Part shown: positions 54,053-63,836 of the stretch, one piece after another
Position numbering within the stretch: position 1 is the first letter of the stretch
Layout of the letters: each line of letters begins with the position of its first letter
Assembly (NCBI RefSeq): GCF_014224355.1
Contig: NZ_VNWP01000013.1
Coordinates: 1-64,000 of the forward strand
DNA from: Synechococcus sp. BSA11S
GTDB lineage: Bacteria > Cyanobacteriota > Cyanobacteriia > PCC-6307 > Cyanobiaceae
Direction: 5' to 3'
DNA: 64,000 bases
The notes under the pieces: model-generated
Database searches by the model: none
Seen by the model: the letters and a program-made list of their open reading frames with translations, nothing else
Told to the model about the DNA's origin: nothing
Program-made: the position numbers and the translations under genes

Positions 54053-56041
54053 ATGACCTCACTGCTGCTCGACATTGTTGTGATCTTCACGATGTCGGCC
54101 ATGGCGGCGGTGCTCTGCCACCGCTTCAGCATCCCCAGTTCGATCGGTCTGCTGCTCGCTGGCGTTCTGGCCGGGCCTGACCTCTTTCGGCTGGTGCAGA
54201 ACGTGCACGAGATCGAGCTGCTGGCCGAGATCGGTGTGGTGCTGCTGCTGTTCGTGATCGGACTGGAGATCTCCCTGGCGGATGTGGCGCGCTTGCGTCG
54301 TCACTTTCTGATCGGCGGCTCGCTGCAGTTCTTCGGCACCGCCGCCCTGGTGGGGGCGATCTGTTGGGGGCTGGGTCTGTCGACGGGGCAGGGGGTGTAC
54401 GTGGGCTTCGTGGTGGCCCTCTCCAGCACCGCCATCGTGCTGCGCATGCTGCAGGAGCGCGCCGAACTGGAAACACCCCATGGGCGCACCACTCTGGCGA
54501 TCCTCATTTATCAGGACGTGGGGGTGGTCCCGGTGATGCTGATGGCCCCCTTGCTGGCAGGGGTCGGGGCGAGTTCGGGGGTCGGCGCGATCGCGGCGCT
54601 GCTGGGACGGATTGCTCTGGTGGCGCTGGTCGCGTGGCTGGCCTGGCGCTGGATCGTGCCCTGGTTGCTGGAGCGCATCACCCGCACCCGGAGTTCCGAG
54701 GCCTTTCTTCTCGGTGTGTTCAGCCTTTGCGTGGGCATCGCGGTGATGACCCAGTCGCTGGGGCTGTCGTTGGCGCTGGGCGCTTTCCTGGCGGGTTTCA
54801 TCCTCTCGGAATCGGAGTATTCCCACCAGGCGGTGGCGGTGATGCTGCCCTTCCGTGATGTCTTGATGAGTCTGTTCTTCGTGTCGATCGGCATGCTGCT
54901 CGACATCCAGTTCATGCTGGCCCACCCGCTGGCGTTGCTGCTGCTCACCCTGGCGGTGGTGGTGATCAAACCCCTGGTGGCGGCCTGGTCGGCCCTGGTG
55001 GTGGGCCTGCCCCTGCGTGGCTCGGTGCTCACCGGCCTGGCACTCGCTCAGGTGGGTGAATTCTCCCTCGTGGCCACCAAGGCGGGCGTCAGCACCGGTC
55101 TGCTTGGACCCGACATCTTCCAGACCGTGCTCGATGTGGCGGTGCTGAGCATGATGCTCACCCCGGCGCTGGTGGCCAGCGGTCCACGGCTCGCCGCCTG
55201 GCTGGCCACCACGCCCCTGCGGCGACTCGAGCGCCGCAGCCTTGCCCCCGGCACCTCAGGCACCTCCACAGCCCTCAACGGCCACATCCTGATTGTGGGC
55301 TTCGGGGTCACAGGCTCCAACCTGGCCCGTACGGCCCGCCGCTGCAACATCCCCTATGCGGTGCTGGATGTGAATGCCGCGATCGTGCGTGATGCCTTCC
55401 ATGCCGGCGAGCCGATTCACTACGGCGATGCCAGCCAGGAGCCGATCCTTTCCCTGGTGAACGCGGATCAGGCCCGCGCCATTGTGGTGGTGATCGATGA
55501 TCCGGCCGGTGCGCGGCGCATCGTGGAACTGGCGCGCCGCTTTGCCCCCGACGCCTACATCCTCGTGCGCAGCCGCTACCTGCGTGAGGTGGAAACCCTG
55601 CTGGCTCTTGGGGCCGATGAGGTGATCGCCGATGAACTGGAGGTGTCGATCGAGGTGTTCTCCAGGGTGCTGTCGCGCATGCTCGTGCCCCGCGAGGAGA
55701 TCCAGCGCCTGATCGGTGACGTCCGAGGCGACTGGCGCCAGAGGGCCCGGGGCCTCCCCCCGGAGCCCACCGCCGTAAGTGACCTGCGCGTGGCGGTGCC
55801 CCACCTCACCACCCACTCCCTGCGCCTGGCAGAACGCTCCCCACTGGTGGGTCACACCATCGCCAGCTGCGGGCTGCGCGCCGACCACAACGTCACGATC
55901 CTGGCGATCACCCGCGCCGGGGAGCCCCTGGCTCACCCCCACGGACACACGCCTCTGCTGGCGGGCGACCTGCTCTTCGTGATCGGTCCCGACCACTGGA
56001 ATCCGGCCACCGTCCTTGATCCAGGTCGTTTGTCAACATGA
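54053..56041 (+). CDS. CPA2 cation:proton antiporter with TrkA domains (Kef-like)
   Basis: The 662-residue protein has about twelve membrane helices with the CPA2 features GLLLAGVLAGPDLF, LLLFVIGLEISL and ILIYQDVGVVPVML, then a TrkA-N Rossmann domain (ILIVGFGVTGSNLARTARR) and a TrkA-C domain near the end. It should exchange K+ or Na+ for protons with nucleotide-gated control. ATG 54053; the next gene starts 28 bp after its stop. Confidence 0.92.
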   Translation: MTSLLLDIVVIFTMSAMAAVLCHRFSIPSSIGLLLAGVLAGPDLFRLVQNVHEIELLAEIGVVLLLFVIGLEISLADVARLRRHFLIGGSLQFFGTAALVGAICWGLGLSTGQGVYVGFVVALSSTAIVLRMLQERAELETPHGRTTLAILIYQDVGVVPVMLMAPLLAGVGASSGVGAIAALLGRIALVALVAWLAWRWIVPWLLERITRTRSSEAFLLGVFSLCVGIAVMTQSLGLSLALGAFLAGFILSESEYSHQAVAVMLPFRDVLMSLFFVSIGMLLDIQFMLAHPLALLLLTLAVVVIKPLVAAWSALVVGLPLRGSVLTGLALAQVGEFSLVATKAGVSTGLLGPDIFQTVLDVAVLSMMLTPALVASGPRLAAWLATTPLRRLERRSLAPGTSGTSTALNGHILIVGFGVTGSNLARTARRCNIPYAVLDVNAAIVRDAFHAGEPIHYGDASQEPILSLVNADQARAIVVVIDDPAGARRIVELARRFAPDAYILVRSRYLREVETLLALGADEVIADELEVSIEVFSRVLSRMLVPREEIQRLIGDVRGDWRQRARGLPPEPTAVSDLRVAVPHLTTHSLRLAERSPLVGHTIASCGLRADHNVTILAITRAGEPLAHPHGHTPLLAGDLLFVIGPDHWNPATVLDPGRLST

Positions 56042-56069
56042 CGTCGCTTCCGATTGCCTCCTGCAGCCG

Positions 56070-57260
56070 ATGAACATCGATGGCAAGGCCTGGCGCACGA
56101 TCTGGCTGGAGGAGGGCGGACGCTCGGTGGGGGTGATCGATCAGACCCTGCTGCCCCACCGTTTGAGCACCCGCTCCCTCGCCACCCTGGATGAGGCCGC
56201 GGAGGCCATCGCCACGATGGTGGTGCGCGGGGCGCCACTGATCGGTGTCACCGGGGCCTATGGCCTGATGCTGGCCCTGCAGGCGGATCCAGGTGATGCC
56301 TCGCTCGCAGCGGCCTTTGAGCAGCTCAACGCCACCCGCCCCACCGCCATCAACCTGCGCTGGGCCCTCGAGCGGGTGCGCGATCGGGTGGCGGCGCTGC
56401 CGCTGGCCGAGCGGGCGGAGGCGGCTGCGGCGGAGGCTGCGGCCATCGCTGAAGACGACGTGGCGATGTGCGCGGCGATCGGCGACCACGGCCTGACGCT
56501 GTTCCAGCAGCTGGCGGCTGCGCGGCCCAGCGTGCGCCAGGGGCAGCCCCTGAACGTGCTCACCCACTGCAACGCCGGCTGGCTGGCCACCGTCGACTGG
56601 GGCACTGCCCTGGCACCGATCTACAAGGCCCACCGCGCCGGCCTGCCCATTCACGTCTGGGTGGATGAAACCCGCCCGCGCAACCAGGGCGCCAGCCTCA
56701 CCGCGTTCGAGCTGGGTCGTGAGGGGGTGCCCCACACCGTGATCGTCGACAACGCCGGCGGGCACCTGATGCAGCACGGCCTGGTGGATGCCGTGATCGT
56801 GGGCACCGACCGCACCACCCGCTCGGGGGATGTGTGCAACAAAATCGGCACCTACCTCAAGGCTCTCGCCGCCCACGACAACGGCGTGCCCTTCTATGTG
56901 GCCCTGCCCGCCTCCACCATCGACTGGAGCCTCGGCGATGGGCTGGCGGAGATCCCGATCGAGGCCCGCAGCGCCACTGAGGTGACCCACATCCAGGGGC
57001 TGGTTGCAGCGGGTTCGGCTTCCGGAGAGATCGCCACGGTGCAGCTCCCGCCGGAGGGGAGTGCCGGCTTCAACCCCGCCTTTGACGTCACCCCGGCGCG
57101 GCTGGTGAGCGCTCTGATCACCGAGCGGGGTGTGGCCCCCGCCACCGAGGCAGGCCTGCAGCGCCTCTACGGGCGAGTGGCGAATGGCTCAGAGCCAGCG
57201 CCGGCGGCGGAAGTAGATCGCCAGCCCCACCCCGATCAGGCCCATCAAGGACAGGGTTGA
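56070..57260 (+). CDS. mtnA: S-methyl-5-thioribose-1-phosphate isomerase
   Basis: The roughly 396-residue protein has the MtnA signature: VVRGAPLIGVTGAYG, LTHCNAGWLATVDWGTAL with the catalytic Cys, VDETRPRNQGASLTAFELG, and VIVGTDRTTRSGDVCNKIGTY with the catalytic Asp. It converts 5-methylthioribose 1-phosphate (and 5-deoxyribose 1-phosphate) to the ribulose form. The last 24 codons overlap the convergent corA gene by 72 bp and look like a non-family tail. An aldolase fusion gene lies one gene downstream. An earlier open frame from 56016 overlaps the antiporter. Confidence 0.95.
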   Translation: MNIDGKAWRTIWLEEGGRSVGVIDQTLLPHRLSTRSLATLDEAAEAIATMVVRGAPLIGVTGAYGLMLALQADPGDASLAAAFEQLNATRPTAINLRWALERVRDRVAALPLAERAEAAAAEAAAIAEDDVAMCAAIGDHGLTLFQQLAAARPSVRQGQPLNVLTHCNAGWLATVDWGTALAPIYKAHRAGLPIHVWVDETRPRNQGASLTAFELGREGVPHTVIVDNAGGHLMQHGLVDAVIVGTDRTTRSGDVCNKIGTYLKALAAHDNGVPFYVALPASTIDWSLGDGLAEIPIEARSATEVTHIQGLVAAGSASGEIATVQLPPEGSAGFNPAFDVTPARLVSALITERGVAPATEAGLQRLYGRVANGSEPAPAAEVDRQPHPDQAHQGQG

Positions 57261-58175
57261 CTGATAGCCGAGCCGCCAGCGCAACCCTGGCATGTTCTCG
57301 AAGTTCATGCCATACACCCCGGCGATGAATGTGAGGGGGATGAAGATCGAGGACATGATCGTGAGGGTTTTCATCACCTCATTCATGCGGTTGCTCAGGC
57401 TGGAGAGGTAGGTGTCGTGGAAACCTTCCAGGAGGTCCCGGTAGGTTTCCACCATGTCGATCACCTGGATGCAGTGGTCGTAGAGGTCGCGCCAGTACAC
57501 CCTGGTGCCGGCGGTGAGCACCCTCGACTCCCCCTTCTCGATGGCGCTGATCACTTCGCGACAGGGCCAGGCCGCCTTGCGCATGCCGAGTACGTCGCGC
57601 TTGAGATAATGAATCTCCTGGATGTTGCCCTGGCTCGGATCCTCGAGGATCTTGTCGTCGATGGCTTCGATGTGATCACCGATCTGCTCGATCGCCAGGC
57701 AGTAGTGGTCCACCACCGTGGCCACCAGGGCGTAGGCCAGGTAGTCGGTCGTCAGCTGCCGGATCCGCCCCTTCCCCGCCCTCAGACGCTGACGCAGGGA
57801 GTTGAACGCATCTCCTTCTCCTTCCAGGAAGGAGAGCACCACATGCTCGCCCACGATCAGGCTCAGCTGCTCGATGGTGATCGACTGGCTCCCGCCGTCG
57901 AACTCCATCATCTTCATCGCGATCAGCAGGTAGTGGGGAAACTCCTCAACCTTGGGGCGCTGGTTGGTGTTCACCAGGTCCTCCAGCGTCATCGGGTGCA
58001 GGCCCAAGTGCCTGCCGAGGGTTTCGATCAGCGCCACGTCATGGATCCCGTTGACGTTGATCCAGGTCACGCTGGTGTCGGAGAGGGCCTGATCGAAGCA
58101 CTGGCTCACCTCCACGTCCTGGGCTTCGCTCAGGCGATCGGCGTTGTAATCCAGGATGTCGACCCGGGCGCGCAC
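57189..58175 (-). CDS. corA: CorA-type magnesium/cobalt transporter
   Basis: The 328-residue protein has a large cytoplasmic N-terminal domain, two C-terminal helices and the selectivity motif YGMNFENMPG between them, the hallmark of CorA. The start is GTG at 58175. It overlaps the end of mtnA by 72 bp in convergent orientation. No magnesium riboswitch is seen upstream. Confidence 0.94.
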   Translation of the reverse strand: MRARVDILDYNADRLSEAQDVEVSQCFDQALSDTSVTWINVNGIHDVALIETLGRHLGLHPMTLEDLVNTNQRPKVEEFPHYLLIAMKMMEFDGGSQSITIEQLSLIVGEHVVLSFLEGEGDAFNSLRQRLRAGKGRIRQLTTDYLAYALVATVVDHYCLAIEQIGDHIEAIDDKILEDPSQGNIQEIHYLKRDVLGMRKAAWPCREVISAIEKGESRVLTAGTRVYWRDLYDHCIQVIDMVETYRDLLEGFHDTYLSSLSNRMNEVMKTLTIMSSIFIPLTFIAGVYGMNFENMPGLRWRLGYQSTLSLMGLIGVGLAIYFRRRRWL

Positions 58176-58293
58176 GCACTTGCGCTCGCCCCCGCCCAGC
58201 GCCCGTGCCTGGCGGCGGCGGCTGGTGCCGGTTCAGTGGCCTTGATGCTGGCACGGTTCCGACCGGATCACCCTTCCCTAGCCTCCTGGCCAC

Positions 58294-60393
58294 GTGACGC
58301 CCAACCGCCGGATGCCGAGTCAGAACCGCTGGTCGCAGGCCGAGGCCGAGGCCGCCGTGGCCCGCTATGGCGCCGAGGGGGTCAGCGAGGACCTGGCCCT
58401 GCGCACCTACAGCGCCCGTCTGCTCGGTGCCGATCCCGATCTGGTGCTGCACGGGGGTGGCAACACGTCGGTCAAAACCACGGTCACGGGGCTGCTGGGG
58501 GAGACCATCCCCGTGCTCTGCGTCAAAGGCAGCGGCTGGGATCTGGCCACGATCGAGCCCCCTGGCCACCCGGCCGTGCGCCTCGAACCCCTGCAGGCCC
58601 TGCGGGTTCTCGAGCGCCTCAGCGATGAAGACATGGTGGCGGCCCAGCGCCGCAACCTGATCGATCCCACTGCCCCCAACCCTTCGGTGGAGGCCCTCCT
58701 CCATGCCTTCCTGCCCCACAAATTCGTCGATCACACCCACTCGATCGCCCTGCTGGCCCTGGCCGACCAGCCCGGCGCCGAAGCGCTCTGCCGTGAGGTC
58801 TATGGCGATCGTGTCGCCCTCGTTCCCTATGTGATGCCCGGCTTCGCCCTGGCCAAGGCTGCGGCTGAGGCCTATGAGGCGGCCGAGCAGCGGGCCAGGG
58901 CCGCTGGGGTGGAGCTCGAAGGCATGGTGCTGCTGCAGCACGGGCTGTTCTCTTTCGGTGCCACGGCTGAGCAGAGCTACGGGCGGATGCTGGCGCTGGT
59001 GGGGCAGGCCGAGGCGCGTCTGACCCGGGTGAGCGGCCAGCCCCTGCCGCAGCCCATGCCGGAGCCCCCCATCCCCGCGGCGGCAGTGCTGCCGGTGCTG
59101 CGCGGGTTGCTCAGCCGGGCCGCCGAGGCCGAGGCGGCCCCTGCCCGCTGGCTTCTCGATCTCCGGGATTCAGCTCCCGCCCTGGCGGTGGTCAATGATC
59201 AGCGCCTGCTCGACTGGGCCAGCCGCGGTGTGGCCACCCCCGACCACGTGATCCGCACCAAGGCCCAGCCCCTGGTGCTGCCCCCCGCCTGCGGCGATCT
59301 GGCCCCCTGGACGGAGGCAGCGGCCGCGGCGCTGGCGGCCTTCGTCGACGACTACAAGGCCTACGTGGCCCGTCAGAACGGACGGGTCGGTGGCGGGCGC
59401 ACGCCGCTGGATCCCCTGCCGCGGGTGCTGGCGCTGCCCGGTCCGGGGCTGGTGGGCCTGGGCCGCTCCGCTCAGGACGCCGCCGTCACCGCCGACATCG
59501 CCGAGGCCTGGGCCCGCACCCTGCTGGCGGCGGAAGCCCTCGGCCGCTTCCAGCCGGTGGGGGAGGACGACACCTTCGACATGGAGTACTGGAGCCTGGA
59601 GCAGGCCAAGCTCGGCAAGGCCAAGGAGCTTCCCCTGGCCCGCCGGGTGGTGCTGGTGACCGGCGGCGCCGGCGCCATCGGTGCCGCCACCGCCCGCGCC
59701 TTCGCCCGGCGCGGCGCCGATGTGGCTGTGCTTGATCGGCAGGAGGAGGAGGTCCTGGCCGTGGCGGCCAGCTGCGGCCGGTGCGCCCTGGGCCTGGCCT
59801 GCGACCTCACCGACCCCCAGGCGGTGCGCCAGGCGCTGGCGGCCGTGGCCGCCCGCTTCGGTGGGCTCGACATCGTGGTCAGCAATGCCGGCGCCGCCTG
59901 GAGCGGTGCCATCGCCGAGCTCAGCGACGCCGACCTGCGCGCCAGCTTCGAACTCAACCTCTTCGCCCACCAGAGCGTCGCCCAGGCAGCGATGGCCATC
60001 TTCCGAGCCCAGGGCATGGGCGGCCAGTTGCTCTTCAACGTGAGCAAGCAGGCGCTCAATCCCGGCCCCGGCTTCGGTGCCTACGGCATCGCCAAGGCGG
60101 CCCTTCTGGCCCTGATGCGCCAGTACGCCCTGGAGGGCGGCGGTGAAGGGGTGCGCGCCAACGCCATCAATGCCGATCGCATCCGCTCGGGCCTGCTCGA
60201 CGCCGGCATGATCCGGGAGCGCTCGGCCGCCCGGGGCGTGAGCGAGGCCACCTACATGGCCGGCAACCTGCTGGGGGAGGAAGTGCGGGCCACCGACGTG
60301 GCCGAGGCCTTCGTGGCCCTGGCCCTGCTGGAGCGCACCACCGGCGCGGTGCTGACCGTGGATGGGGGCAACGTGGCGGCCATGGTGCGCTGA
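58294..60393 (+). CDS. Bifunctional class II aldolase / short-chain dehydrogenase
   Basis: The 699-residue fusion has an N-terminal AraD/FucA-type class II aldolase (LHGGGNTSVKTT near residue 52, KFVDHTHSIALLAL near 145, LLQHGLFSFG near 213, giving metal-binding histidines) and a C-terminal short-chain dehydrogenase (VLVTGGAGAIGAATARAFA near 455, NVSKQALN, and YGIAKAALLAL with the catalytic Tyr and Lys). The architecture is that of RhaEW, which splits rhamnulose 1-phosphate and oxidises lactaldehyde. Proximity to mtnA suggests another substrate. GTG 58294 or ATG 58312. Confidence 0.92.
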   Translation: MTPNRRMPSQNRWSQAEAEAAVARYGAEGVSEDLALRTYSARLLGADPDLVLHGGGNTSVKTTVTGLLGETIPVLCVKGSGWDLATIEPPGHPAVRLEPLQALRVLERLSDEDMVAAQRRNLIDPTAPNPSVEALLHAFLPHKFVDHTHSIALLALADQPGAEALCREVYGDRVALVPYVMPGFALAKAAAEAYEAAEQRARAAGVELEGMVLLQHGLFSFGATAEQSYGRMLALVGQAEARLTRVSGQPLPQPMPEPPIPAAAVLPVLRGLLSRAAEAEAAPARWLLDLRDSAPALAVVNDQRLLDWASRGVATPDHVIRTKAQPLVLPPACGDLAPWTEAAAAALAAFVDDYKAYVARQNGRVGGGRTPLDPLPRVLALPGPGLVGLGRSAQDAAVTADIAEAWARTLLAAEALGRFQPVGEDDTFDMEYWSLEQAKLGKAKELPLARRVVLVTGGAGAIGAATARAFARRGADVAVLDRQEEEVLAVAASCGRCALGLACDLTDPQAVRQALAAVAARFGGLDIVVSNAGAAWSGAIAELSDADLRASFELNLFAHQSVAQAAMAIFRAQGMGGQLLFNVSKQALNPGPGFGAYGIAKAALLALMRQYALEGGGEGVRANAINADRIRSGLLDAGMIRERSAARGVSEATYMAGNLLGEEVRATDVAEAFVALALLERTTGAVLTVDGGNVAAMVR

Positions 60394-60398
60394 AGGCC

Positions 60399-61826
60399 TC
60401 AGGCGGCTTCGCGAGCCCCCGCCATCAGGGCCAGGCCCAGGCCTCCCCACAGCAGCACCAGCGTCAGGCAGAGCCCGGTCCAGGCCGGCAGGCCCCAGCT
60501 GCTCACCGCCAGCGGCGCCACCACGGTGATCACCCCGCCGGCCAGGACCGGTTGCAGCAGCAGTTGCTTGATCGAGAACGGCTGCAGAGCCTCGCTGCGA
60601 TCGAGGGGGTCGGCCATGCGCAGCAGCAGCAACCCGCTGGCCGCCACCCCCGTGGCCTGGCCGAACTCGATGATCGCCCGCTCGAACCAGGCTGAGGGAA
60701 GGATGCGCGGCGCCAGCAGCAACAGCACCCCAAGGTTCCAGGCCAGACCGGCCATGGCCAGGGCCGTGAGTGACATCCAGTCGTGGGCCAGGAGGGTGAG
60801 ATCGAGGCAGGCCGTGGCCGCCGTGATCAGCAGATCGGCCGACACCGTGCCCAGGCGGTTCTGCACCCGGGTCGAGACCCAGTGGTCCTTGCCGAGCCTC
60901 TCCAGCAGCCAGCGCACCAGCAGCGATCCCACCAGGGCCAGGGGGAACACCGGGAACACATCGATCACCATCGCCAGCCCACCGCCCACGTGCCCGGCCA
61001 CCAGATGCAGGCCCGCCAGGGCCACCACACCGATCGCCACCGCCAGCCCCGTCAGGGCCAGGTTCAGGGCCAGGGCCGAGACCCTCAGCTCCGGCGGAGG
61101 CGGCAGCGGGAGCAGGGCCTGGGCGGCGAATGCCTGCTCAGGTTCGGGCGTGGGCCCGGGCTCCGGCTCAGGGGGGTTCTCCACCCCCGAGGCAACCGTG
61201 GAGCCCCCCAGCAGCCAGCCCCGGTTGCGGGCCAGGAGCACCACCAGGCCCCCCACCACCGTGGAGGTGAGCAGCCCCACGGTGGCCATGGCCAGACCCA
61301 GGGCCTGGCCGCCATCAAAGCCCAGGCTGGCGTAACTGCTGCCCATGGCGGCGGCGGAGCCGTGACCCCCTTCGTAGGCCACCTCGATCAGGCAGGCCAT
61401 CAGCGGATGGACTCCCAGCAACGGCTGCAGCACCACCAGCACCACCAGCCCTCCCACCATGTACTGGCCGAAGGCGAGGGTGAGGGCCAGCAGGACCTGG
61501 GCCGAAAGCGGCCGCCAGAGGCCGGCCAGTCGTGGCAGCGGCTTGGCCAGCAACAGGGTGGCGAACACCAGCGTCAGCAGCACCATCGGCAGCTGGTTCC
61601 AGATGTCGATCACGGGTTGGCTGAGCAGGGGCACCAGCCCCGCCGGCGCCACCAGCAGGCCCAACACCCCGGCCAGCAACGCCTCAGGGATGCCCCAGTG
61701 GCGCAGGCCCAGCACATCACCGAGGCTGCGGCCCACCACCAGCACCAGGCCGAGGGCCACCAGAGCCACCGCCGGGGTCTCTACGGCCTCCACCAGAATC
61801 CTGACGCTGCCTGGAATGATGGGCAT
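60399..61826 (-). CDS. gltS: GltS-type sodium:glutamate symporter
   Basis: The 475-residue membrane protein has ten or more helices in two inverted halves, with YEGGHGSAAAMG in the first and FGQATGVAASGLLLLRMADP in the second, the paired re-entrant motifs of GltS. It imports glutamate with sodium. Between the halves is a Pro/Glu-rich loop (PPEPEPGPTPEPEQ, about residues 215-245). Its ATG at 61826 shares one base with the stop of the S9 peptidase, so the pair is translationally coupled. Confidence 0.92.
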   Translation of the reverse strand: MPIIPGSVRILVEAVETPAVALVALGLVLVVGRSLGDVLGLRHWGIPEALLAGVLGLLVAPAGLVPLLSQPVIDIWNQLPMVLLTLVFATLLLAKPLPRLAGLWRPLSAQVLLALTLAFGQYMVGGLVVLVVLQPLLGVHPLMACLIEVAYEGGHGSAAAMGSSYASLGFDGGQALGLAMATVGLLTSTVVGGLVVLLARNRGWLLGGSTVASGVENPPEPEPGPTPEPEQAFAAQALLPLPPPPELRVSALALNLALTGLAVAIGVVALAGLHLVAGHVGGGLAMVIDVFPVFPLALVGSLLVRWLLERLGKDHWVSTRVQNRLGTVSADLLITAATACLDLTLLAHDWMSLTALAMAGLAWNLGVLLLLAPRILPSAWFERAIIEFGQATGVAASGLLLLRMADPLDRSEALQPFSIKQLLLQPVLAGGVITVVAPLAVSSWGLPAWTGLCLTLVLLWGGLGLALMAGAREAA

Positions 61827-63796
61827 CAGAGGGCGAGGTGCTTCCTGAAGAAGGCTTCAGTGGCCTCCAGCACCTCAATCTGCACGGAACCGCTGCGGAA
61901 TCCGTGACCTTCAGCGGCAAATCGATGCAGCTCCACCGGAACCCGGTTGGTGGCGAGTGCCGCCACGATCCCCTCGGTCTGCTCCGGTGGCACCACCTTG
62001 TCCTGGAGACCCTGGAAGAAGATCACGGGGCAGCGGATCCGATCGGCATGGCGCAGGGGGGATCGGGCTTCGTAGGTGGCCCGATCGGCCGGCCACGGGC
62101 CCACCAGGCCATCGAGGTAGCGAGCTTCGAAACGGTGACTGCTGCTGGCCAGGCCTGAGAGGTCGGCCACGGCGTAGCGGCAGGCACCCGCACGGAACCC
62201 GTCGCTGAAGCAGAGGGCCGCCAGCACGGTGAAACCACCGGCGCTGCCCCCCTCGATCGCGATCCGCTCTGCGCTGGCCAGTCCCGCAGCCACCAGGGCG
62301 CGGGCCGCGGCGGCGCAGTCGGCCACATCCACCACACCCCAGAGCCCGTCGAGCCGTTCCCGGTAGGCCCGCCCGAAGCCGGTGGAGCCGCCGTAGTTCA
62401 CATCCACCACGCCCCAGCCGCGGCTGGTCCAGTACTGGTTCACCGGGTTGAGGCCGGTGCGCGCCATGCCGGTGGGCCCGCTGTGACCCTTCACCAGCAG
62501 AGGTGCGGTGGGGTGAGTGCCCCCGCTGGGGGGGTGATACCAGGCGTGGGTGGGCCGGCCACCGTGCCCCTCGAACCAGAGCGCCTCTGCCGGCGTCGCC
62601 CAGGCCGCCGGCTGGGCCCGAGGGAGCGCTCCCGCCAGGTCTGCCGCCGTCTGGTGCCGCCAGCGGCCACTGGCCAGCTCGAGGGTCAGCAGACCCGCGT
62701 CCGTGGTGCCGTTGCCGGCCACGGCCACCAGCCGGCCGTCTTCGGCCCTGAGCCCCTCGAGATCATCGAAGGGGCAGGAGATCGGCTCCCAGCGCGCGGG
62801 GCCCACCCCCGCACCACCGCCCGGATCTTCTGCAGGATTGAGCACCACGCGGCCCAGCTGCCAGCTGCCCTGCACGCAGGCGGCCGCCACCAGCTGGCGG
62901 CCATCCCAGGCGGTGGTGCGCATCCCGTACACCCACTGCGGCATGGCGAACTCCGCGTCCATCGGCAGCAACCGCTGCCAGGGTTCCTGGCCACTGGCCT
63001 CCAGCAGCTCCAGATTCCACCAGCCATGGCGATCGTTGGCCACCACCAGATCTCCGTTCGGCAGCCACAGGGGCTGGAAGATCGAGCACGCCACCGGCTG
63101 CCCGGGTGCCCCTGAGCCGGCGATCAGCCGTGCCGGGCCGAGGTCTCCTCCGGGCTCCACGTCGGCCAGCCACAGCTGGCTGCGGTCCCAGGGCATGTGC
63201 GGCTGCTGCCACTCCACCCAGGCCAGCCGGCCCCCGTCGGGGCTGAGCACGGCATACCCGCAGAAGTCGAGGGCCTGTCGCAGCAGCCGCGGTTCCCCCC
63301 CTGCCAGGGCGACGGTGACCAGCCGATCAGTTCCATCGCTCTCCATCACGCCGATCCAGCGCTGGTGCCTCTCGTCGATCAGGCCATCGGCGAAGGCCCG
63401 GTCGCCCGGCTCGGTGAGCCGCACGGGTTCGGAAGCCCGTGGGCCGGTCTCCAGCCGCCAGAGGCAGCGGTCGCGGTCGTTCACCACCACAAGCACCGGC
63501 TCGTCCGCATTGGCCTCCCCAGCCCCGGAACCGATCGCCACCACGCCGCCGCCGTACTCATGCACGCGGCTGCGCAGGTTCCAGGTGCCGGGGGTGAGCT
63601 CGATCGACTCAGCCTCGGGCGATGGTTTCAGCATCAAGGTGGTACGCCCCTGCTCGGCGGGGCGTTGCTCCAGCCAGAACAGATGCCCTCGGTGCAGCTG
63701 GGGTTCCTTGATCCGGGGCTTGCGTCCCACCACCTCCGAGGCCGCCAGTGGCTGGCTCGGCCGGGCGCCTGACCCCTGCACCAACCCGTGCCCCAC
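61826..63796 (-). CDS. S9 family (prolyl oligopeptidase-type) serine peptidase
   Basis: The 656-residue protein has a beta-propeller N-terminal half and an alpha/beta-hydrolase C-terminal half with the nucleophile in IEGGSAGGFTVLAAL, the Asp in LQDKVVPPEQTEGIV and the His in AAEGHGFRSG. It cleaves short peptides and has no signal sequence, so it is probably cytosolic. The GTG at 63796 is the longest start; the divergent def gene begins 41 bp upstream. gltS follows with a TGATG overlap. Confidence 0.9.
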   Translation of the reverse strand: MGHGLVQGSGARPSQPLAASEVVGRKPRIKEPQLHRGHLFWLEQRPAEQGRTTLMLKPSPEAESIELTPGTWNLRSRVHEYGGGVVAIGSGAGEANADEPVLVVVNDRDRCLWRLETGPRASEPVRLTEPGDRAFADGLIDERHQRWIGVMESDGTDRLVTVALAGGEPRLLRQALDFCGYAVLSPDGGRLAWVEWQQPHMPWDRSQLWLADVEPGGDLGPARLIAGSGAPGQPVACSIFQPLWLPNGDLVVANDRHGWWNLELLEASGQEPWQRLLPMDAEFAMPQWVYGMRTTAWDGRQLVAAACVQGSWQLGRVVLNPAEDPGGGAGVGPARWEPISCPFDDLEGLRAEDGRLVAVAGNGTTDAGLLTLELASGRWRHQTAADLAGALPRAQPAAWATPAEALWFEGHGGRPTHAWYHPPSGGTHPTAPLLVKGHSGPTGMARTGLNPVNQYWTSRGWGVVDVNYGGSTGFGRAYRERLDGLWGVVDVADCAAAARALVAAGLASAERIAIEGGSAGGFTVLAALCFSDGFRAGACRYAVADLSGLASSSHRFEARYLDGLVGPWPADRATYEARSPLRHADRIRCPVIFFQGLQDKVVPPEQTEGIVAALATNRVPVELHRFAAEGHGFRSGSVQIEVLEATEAFFRKHLAL

Positions 63797-63836
63797 CGGC
63801 GACTCCTACAATGACCCCATCGTTTCAGGTGACGCT

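Noticed and set aside
59170-61907. Long frames opposite the aldolase fusion and gltS
   Set aside because: Antisense shadows of well-supported genes; Gly/His/Gln-rich with no domain.
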